Shown here one piece after another: positions 32,302-36,353 of a DNA stretch of 36,353 bases (position 1 is the stretch's first letter; every line of letters starts with the position of its first letter). The DNA is from Cohnella sp. GbtcB17 (GTDB lineage: Bacteria; Bacillota; Bacilli; Paenibacillales; Paenibacillaceae), in assembly GCF_019091135.1 (NCBI RefSeq), contig NZ_JAGXJW010000071.1, positions 1 through 36,353 on the forward strand, in the 5' to 3' direction. The notes beneath the pieces are model-generated. The model worked only from the letters and a program-made list of their open reading frames with translations, was not told where the DNA came from and did no database searches. The position numbers were made by a program, and so were the translations under genes.

Positions 32302-33636
32302 ATGCCAACGATCGCATTTATCGGACTCGGCACGATGGGTCTGCCTATGGCCGCAAACCTACTGCGCAAGTCCTATCAGGTCGTCGTCTACAATCGCACG
32401 CCCGGCAAAGCCGGGGAGTTGCTCGAGCTCGGCGCCGAAGAGGCCGCTACGCCGCTGGCGGCGGCGCGCGGCGCGGACGTCGTCGTGACGATGATCAGCA
32501 ACGATGCGGCCGTCGAGGAAGTGTATTACGGAACCGAGGGCGTGTTCGCCGGCATCAAGCCGAACACCGTGTTCATCGACAGCAGCACGATCTCCCCTGC
32601 GCTCGCCCGGCGGCTGGCGCAAGATGCCGCGGACGCCTTTTGCGACTTCCTCGACGCGCCGGTGACGGGCAGCAAGCCCGCGGCCATTGATGGCACGCTC
32701 CTGTTCATGGCCGGCGGCGACGCGCGGGTCGTCGAGGAACAGAAGCCGCTGCTGCTGTCCATGGGCCGCGAGGTGCTGTATATGGGACCCAGCGGCAGCG
32801 GAGCGGCGGCCAAGCTCGCCCACAATACGATCGTCGGCATCAACGCCGCCGGCCTCGTCGAAGGGATGGCCATCGCGGCCAAGGCGGGTATCGACGCCTC
32901 CTCCTTCCTGCGGGTCGTGCAGGGCGGCGGCGCGGCGTGCAAGCAGGCCGATCTCAAGGGCGCCAAGATCATCGACCACGACTTCAGCGTGCAATTCTCG
33001 CTGGCGCTGATGCTCAAGGACCTGAAGCTGTCGTCCGTGCTTACCGACGGTCTCGGTGTGCCGACGCCGATGCTCGAGGCGTCCAAAAGCCTGTTCCAGG
33101 CGGGCGCGGCGGCAGGCTACGGCGAAGAGGACCTTGCCGCGCTGGCCAAGCTGTACGAGCAGTGGATCGGCGGCCGGATCGGGCGGGACAAGCGCGCGGA
33201 CGACGAAGTGTCCGCGGCCGCGGAGATCGCGGGTGCGAAGTCGGAAACTGATCCCGATTCGGATTTGGATTCGGATTTGGATTCGAACTTGGATTCAGAT
33301 TCGGATCGCCGCAAGAAAAAGCGCGTGGCTTTGAACATTCCGCTGATGATCTCGATCTACCAATGGGAGCAAGCCGGATCGTTCGCCGGCCAGAGCGTCG
33401 ACGCCGTGCTGAACGACGTGTCCGAGGACGGCTTGCAGGTCGCGACGTCCATCCCGCTGGAGAAGGATATGTTCGTCGTCATCCACTTCCAGCAGGATAC
33501 CGGCCTCCCGCCGATGACGGCCCGCATCATCCGCATCGAGCGCAAGGAAGGGCTGTTTCACTACGGCTGCCTGCTGTCGGGACTGGCCCTGTACCAGCGC
33601 CTCCAGCTCAAGGAATATATCGAATCGCACGGCTGA
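32302..33636 (+). CDS. Beta-hydroxyacid dehydrogenase fused to a C-terminal PilZ domain
   Basis: A 444-residue protein in one uninterrupted frame. Residues 1-300 are a complete 3-hydroxyisobutyrate-dehydrogenase-type enzyme: FIGLGTMG (NAD(P) loop), VYNRTPGKA, the substrate motif DAPVTGSKPAA, catalytic Lys171 in GAAAKLAHN, and the helical C-domain. Residues about 311-334 are an Asp/Ser/Leu repeat linker. Residues 336-444 are a PilZ domain with both cyclic di-GMP motifs, RKKKR (337-341) and D372-x-S374-x-x-G377, then strands ending with FHYGCLL. GGGAGG supports the ATG at 32302; upstream extension is not real. An oxidoreductase whose activity or location answers to cyclic di-GMP is the simplest reading. 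The acid substrate is unknown. Confidence 0.92.
   Translation: MPTIAFIGLGTMGLPMAANLLRKSYQVVVYNRTPGKAGELLELGAEEAATPLAAARGADVVVTMISNDAAVEEVYYGTEGVFAGIKPNTVFIDSSTISPALARRLAQDAADAFCDFLDAPVTGSKPAAIDGTLLFMAGGDARVVEEQKPLLLSMGREVLYMGPSGSGAAAKLAHNTIVGINAAGLVEGMAIAAKAGIDASSFLRVVQGGGAACKQADLKGAKIIDHDFSVQFSLALMLKDLKLSSVLTDGLGVPTPMLEASKSLFQAGAAAGYGEEDLAALAKLYEQWIGGRIGRDKRADDEVSAAAEIAGAKSETDPDSDLDSDLDSNLDSDSDRRKKKRVALNIPLMISIYQWEQAGSFAGQSVDAVLNDVSEDGLQVATSIPLEKDMFVVIHFQQDTGLPPMTARIIRIERKEGLFHYGCLLSGLALYQRLQLKEYIESHG
33256..33303. repeat. 12-base tandem repeat encoding the linker of the fusion protein
   Basis: Four units of the type GATTCGGATTTG encode DSDL, DSDL, DSNL, DSDS. Units one and two are identical. 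Gain or loss keeps the frame and would only alter linker length. Confidence 0.85.
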
Positions 33637-33896
33637 CGCCGCGCGTTGCGTATAGGCGAAGCTTATAAAGCATCCGATTCGCTCCTTGCGCATTAGCGCG
33701 AGTTAACGGACCGAGAGGCCTATTTTTCGCCTATCGCGATATGAAGCCCGTTCACGGACCCAGGTGCCGCTATTGCGGGATTGGCTGCGTTTTTTGGGCT
33801 TGAATCGGATCAATAAAGTCCCTCCAGTCCGAAACGATCGCAATTGGGACCCGTTTTTGAGAAATAACGTCTGCTGAGTCCGATGCTCGCAGTGGT
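33637..33896. other. Intergenic stretch with repeat copies
   Basis: There is no gene here. The stretch contains a cluster of the same short intergenic repeats found at 17102-17278, described separately, and ends in a terminator. Confidence 0.6.
33707..33882. repeat. Second cluster of short intergenic repeats
   Basis: The best copy is 33755-33775 (ACCCAGGTGCCGCTATT core, one base different from the copies at 17104 and 17154). A diverged direct copy lies at 33707-33727 (CGGACCGAGAGG then CTATTTTT). Inverted copies lie at 33812-33831 and 33861-33882; the latter reads CGGACTCAGCAGACGTTATT on the minus strand. Confidence 0.6.
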
Positions 33897-33936
33897 AAAA
33901 AAGCCTTCGGCGCGATGCTGCGCCGAAGGCTTTTTT
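33897..33936. terminator. Bidirectional intrinsic terminator
   Basis: AAAAAAGCCTTCGGCGC pairs with GCGCCGAAGGCTTTTTT over a 6-base loop. It is placed between the convergent ends of the fusion gene and ppnP and serves both. Confidence 0.92.
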
Positions 33937-33967
33937 GTTCTGCCATATTCCTGCTTAAAGCTTTAGC

Positions 33968-34285
33968 TTAGGCGTCCAGGTAGGAGCAGACGTAGTCCGC
34001 GACCTGCGTGACCTTCAGCTTGAACTTGGCGTTCGCCGGCACGGTGAACTCGCCGGTGCCCGAGATCGAGATCCACTCTTCGCTGCCCGGCAGTTGAACG
34101 GTCAGTTCGCCGGCCAGAATCTCCATAACTTCCTTCTGGTCCGTGCCGAACTCGTATTCGCCCGGCAGCATGGTGCCCAGCGTCTTGCGCGTGCCGTCCG
34201 CGAACTTGACCGTACGGCTCGTTACTTTGCCGTCGAAGTAAATGTTGGCTTGCTTGACGACGCTGACTTGATCGAATTGGGACAT
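33968..34285 (-). CDS. ppnP: Pyrimidine/purine nucleoside phosphorylase PpnP
   Basis: The 105-residue cupin of the YaiE/DUF1255 family splits nucleosides with phosphate into base and ribose 1-phosphate. Family marks are VKQANIYFDGKVTSRTV, GTRKTLGTMLPGEYEF, the cupin turn QKEVMEILAGEL and TVPANAKFKLKV with YVCSYL at the end. The length is normal. GGAGG lies upstream of the ATG at 34285. It sits next to transketolase, which also handles pentose phosphates, but each gene has its own terminator. A cre-like site lies about 40 bases upstream. Confidence 0.95.
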   Translation of the reverse strand: MSQFDQVSVVKQANIYFDGKVTSRTVKFADGTRKTLGTMLPGEYEFGTDQKEVMEILAGELTVQLPGSEEWISISGTGEFTVPANAKFKLKVTQVADYVCSYLDA

Positions 34286-34321
34286 GAGAATGTTGGCCTC
34301 CTAATAATGGTTTGACAATGA

Positions 34322-34336
34322 TTGAAAACGATAACG
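34322..34336. promoter_or_regulatory. Cre-like site upstream of ppnP
   Basis: TTGAAAACGATAACG fits the cre pattern WTGNAANCGNWWNCA except for its last base. It overlaps a tandem GATAAC repeat (CGATAACGATAACGATT). CcpA control of ppnP is possible but rests on this match alone. Confidence 0.35.
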
Positions 34337-34439
34337 ATAACGATTCGGCAGCCGGCGATTCGCCGTGTTGCGGCCGAAAACTCGGCGAGGCTCGGATAAC
34401 GCTCTTTGCCTATGCGACGCGCTAATGCGCCTTCGCCGC

Positions 34440-34471
34440 AAAAAGCCGGCCGCCCGTTAAGGGGGCCGGCT
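34440..34471 (-). terminator. Intrinsic terminator of tkt
   Basis: On the minus strand AGCCGGCC pairs with GGCCGGCT and is followed by T5, 70 bases past the stop codon. Confidence 0.75.
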
Positions 34472-34540
34472 CCGCAGCGAAACGCGCTCCGGTGCGCCCG
34501 GACATCGTCGTCCGCGCTCCCGTTGCGCCTCAACCTGCGA

Positions 34541-36353
34541 TTAGATCAGCTTGCGGAACTGCTCCACGACGTTTTCGACCGTGAAGCCGTATTCCTTGAT
34601 GACGCGGTCTCCCGGCGCGGATGCGCCGAACGTGGAGATGCCGAGCACGGCGCCGCCGTCGCCGACGTAGCGCTCCCAGCCGAACGGCGAAGCCATCTCG
34701 ATCGCCAGACGCGCCTTGACGCCTTTCGGCAGCACGCTTTCGCGATATTCGGCGGACTGGGCCTCGAACAGGTCCCAGCTCGGCAGGCTGACGACGCGGA
34801 CGTGGATGCCCTGTTCGGCCAGCGCCTTTTGCGAAGCAACGGCAAGCTGAACCTCGGAGCCGGTCGCGATCAGGATGCCTTGCGCTTCGCCCGCCGCTTC
34901 GGACAGCACGTAGCCGCCCTTTTTGATGCCTTCGCGAGCCAGCTCGGCCGTACCTTCAAGGATCGGCAGATTCTGACGCGTCAGGACGAGCGCCACCGGA
35001 TTGCCGGTGTTCTCGAGCGCGTAAGCCCAAGCTGCGGAAGTCTCGTTGCCGTCCGCCGGACGCAGGACGGTCAGGCCCGGGATGACGCGGATCGAAGCGA
35101 GCTGCTCGATCGGCTCGTGCGTCGGTCCGTCTTCGCCGACGGCGATCGAGTCGTGCGTCAGCACGTATACGACCGGCTGACCCATGATCGACGCCAGTCG
35201 CACGGCCGGGCGCAGATAGTCGGTGAAGACGAAGAACGTGCCGCCGTATACGCGAAGACCGCCGTGCAGCGAGATGCCGTTCATCGCGGCCGCCATGCCG
35301 AACTCGCGAACGCCGAAGTATATGTTGCGGCCGCTGTAGTCCTTCGCGTTGTAGACCGGCAGGCCCTTCAGATGCGTCATCGTGGAGCTTTCAAGGTCGG
35401 CGGAGCCGCCGACGAGGTTCGGCACGTTTTTCGCAAGGCCGTTCAGGGCGTTGCCCGAAGCGACGCGCGTCGAGAGCGGCTTGTCCTCCGTCGTGTACTT
35501 CGGCAGCTCGGCATCCCAGCCCTGCGGCAGCTTGCGCGCGAGCGCATCCTCGAACTGGCGAGCCAGGTCCGGATGAGCGGACTTGTACTTGCCGAACAGC
35601 TCTTCCCAGGCGGCATACGCTTGCTCGCCGCGGCTCTTGACCTCAGCGAAGTGGCTGCGCACTTCGTCGGGCACGAAAAATTCGGGATGGTCCCATTCGT
35701 AGAACGACTTCGTCAGCTTCGCTTCTTCCGTGCCGAGCGGCGAACCGTGCGGACCTGCGTGGCCGCCCTTGCCGCCCTTGTTCGGCGAGCCGTAGCCGAT
35801 GACGGTCTTGACCTCGATCAGCGTCGGCTTGCTCGTCTCGGCATGGGCTTCGGCGATCGCATTGGCCAGCGCGGCCAGGTCGTTGCCGTCCTCGACGCGC
35901 AGCACCTGCCAGCCGTAGCCGTCGAAGCGCTTAGCTACCGACTCGGAGAAGGACAGGGACAGCTCGCCGTCCAGCGAGATATCGTTCGAATCGTACAGAA
36001 CGACCAGCTTGCCAAGCTGAAGGTGGCCGGCAAGCGAAGCGGATTCAGAGGAGATGCCTTCAGAAAGGTCGCCGTCGCCGCAGATCGAATACGTGAAGTG
36101 GTTGATCAGATCAAACCCTTCGCGATTGTATGTAGCGGACAGTTGCGCTTCCGCCATCGCCATGCCGACGGCCATCGCGATCCCTTGGCCGAGCGGTCCG
36201 GTCGTCGCATCGACGCCGGCCGTATGGCCGAATTCGGGATGCCCCGGCGTCTTGGAGCCCCATTGGCGGAAGTTCTTGAGCTCTTCGATCGGCAGATCGT
36301 AGCCCGAGAGGTGCAGCAGCGAGTACAGCAGCACGGCGCCGTGGCCCGCGGAC
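34541..36353 (-). CDS. tkt: Transketolase, 5' end outside window
   Basis: 604 C-terminal residues of transketolase, the thiamin-diphosphate enzyme of the pentose phosphate pathway that moves two-carbon units. The frame is open to the window edge, and the visible part begins within the SAGHG substrate-binding motif, so about 65 N-terminal residues are missing. Present are GPLGQG, the cofactor site GDGDLSEG with the Asn of DSNDIS, GGKGGHAGPHG, the catalytic Glu in FGVREFGMA, and LTHDSIAVGEDGPTHEP with its catalytic His. The C-terminal domain runs to the end. A terminator follows the stop. Confidence 0.97.
   Translation of the reverse strand, partial: SAGHGAVLLYSLLHLSGYDLPIEELKNFRQWGSKTPGHPEFGHTAGVDATTGPLGQGIAMAVGMAMAEAQLSATYNREGFDLINHFTYSICGDGDLSEGISSESASLAGHLQLGKLVVLYDSNDISLDGELSLSFSESVAKRFDGYGWQVLRVEDGNDLAALANAIAEAHAETSKPTLIEVKTVIGYGSPNKGGKGGHAGPHGSPLGTEEAKLTKSFYEWDHPEFFVPDEVRSHFAEVKSRGEQAYAAWEELFGKYKSAHPDLARQFEDALARKLPQGWDAELPKYTTEDKPLSTRVASGNALNGLAKNVPNLVGGSADLESSTMTHLKGLPVYNAKDYSGRNIYFGVREFGMAAAMNGISLHGGLRVYGGTFFVFTDYLRPAVRLASIMGQPVVYVLTHDSIAVGEDGPTHEPIEQLASIRVIPGLTVLRPADGNETSAAWAYALENTGNPVALVLTRQNLPILEGTAELAREGIKKGGYVLSEAAGEAQGILIATGSEVQLAVASQKALAEQGIHVRVVSLPSWDLFEAQSAEYRESVLPKGVKARLAIEMASPFGWERYVGDGGAVLGISTFGASAPGDRVIKEYGFTVENVVEQFRKLI

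Noticed and set aside
34319..34345. Fur-box reading of the GATAAC repeat upstream of ppnP
   Set aside because: By eye it matches the 19-base Fur pattern at only about 12 positions and no iron-related gene is nearby; the cre match is better.

Overview
The window looks like a chromosomal segment of a GC-rich, spore-forming member of the Firmicutes, most likely Paenibacillaceae (Cohnella or a GC-rich Paenibacillus). Supporting signs are a tricistronic GerA/GerB/GerC germinant-receptor operon, lipoproteins with Gram-positive lipoboxes, a surface enzyme ending in three SLH domains, a YesM/YesN two-component pair beside a LplABC-type sugar importer without its own ATPase, and strong GGAGG ribosome binding sites with several GTG and TTG starts. 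No CRISPR array, rRNA, tRNA, transposase or prophage gene was seen.

Layout. 1-812: 5' part of an unrecognised lipoprotein gene (minus). 1063-1866: Cof-type HAD phosphatase. 1965-2622: an XRE regulator divergent from a 50-residue membrane peptide gene, with two palindromes on the shared promoter region. 2623-3632: a gene-less stretch of nested inverted repeats and short tandem repeats. 3633-7497: a sulfate importer operon cysT-cysW-cysA-sbp (minus). 7665-10917: YjbQ-family protein, YigZ/IMPACT protein, glucose-6-phosphate isomerase, DinB-like protein. 11013-25639: a carbohydrate locus with an SLH-anchored three-CBM clan GH-D-like glycosidase, two ABC permeases, a solute-binding lipoprotein and an intracellular paralogue of the glycosidase (all minus), and a divergent AraC-type response regulator and sensor kinase (plus). 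25673-29711: germinant-receptor operon headed by a small two-helix membrane protein gene. 29866-32055: GH36 alpha-galactosidase. 32302-33636: a hydroxyacid dehydrogenase fused to a PilZ domain. 33968-34285: PpnP. 34541-36353: transketolase, cut by the window edge.

How the genes work together. The carbohydrate locus reads as a sense, cut, import and finish unit. The kinase would sense a glycan fragment and the regulator would switch on two promoters, one for the surface enzyme and one for the importer plus cytoplasmic enzyme. Both promoters have a TATAAT -10 box, no recognisable -35 box, and the same 13-bp plus 6-bp element at the same distance. The surface-enzyme promoter also carries a good CcpA cre match just past its start site. 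The GH36 enzyme downstream may act on the same alpha-galactosides.

Most unusual items: the dehydrogenase-PilZ fusion with an Asp/Ser repeat linker, which suggests a metabolic enzyme controlled by cyclic di-GMP; the duplicated activator-type promoter element; the XRE/small-membrane-peptide module; and a family of short intergenic repeats in direct and inverted orientation at two distant places.
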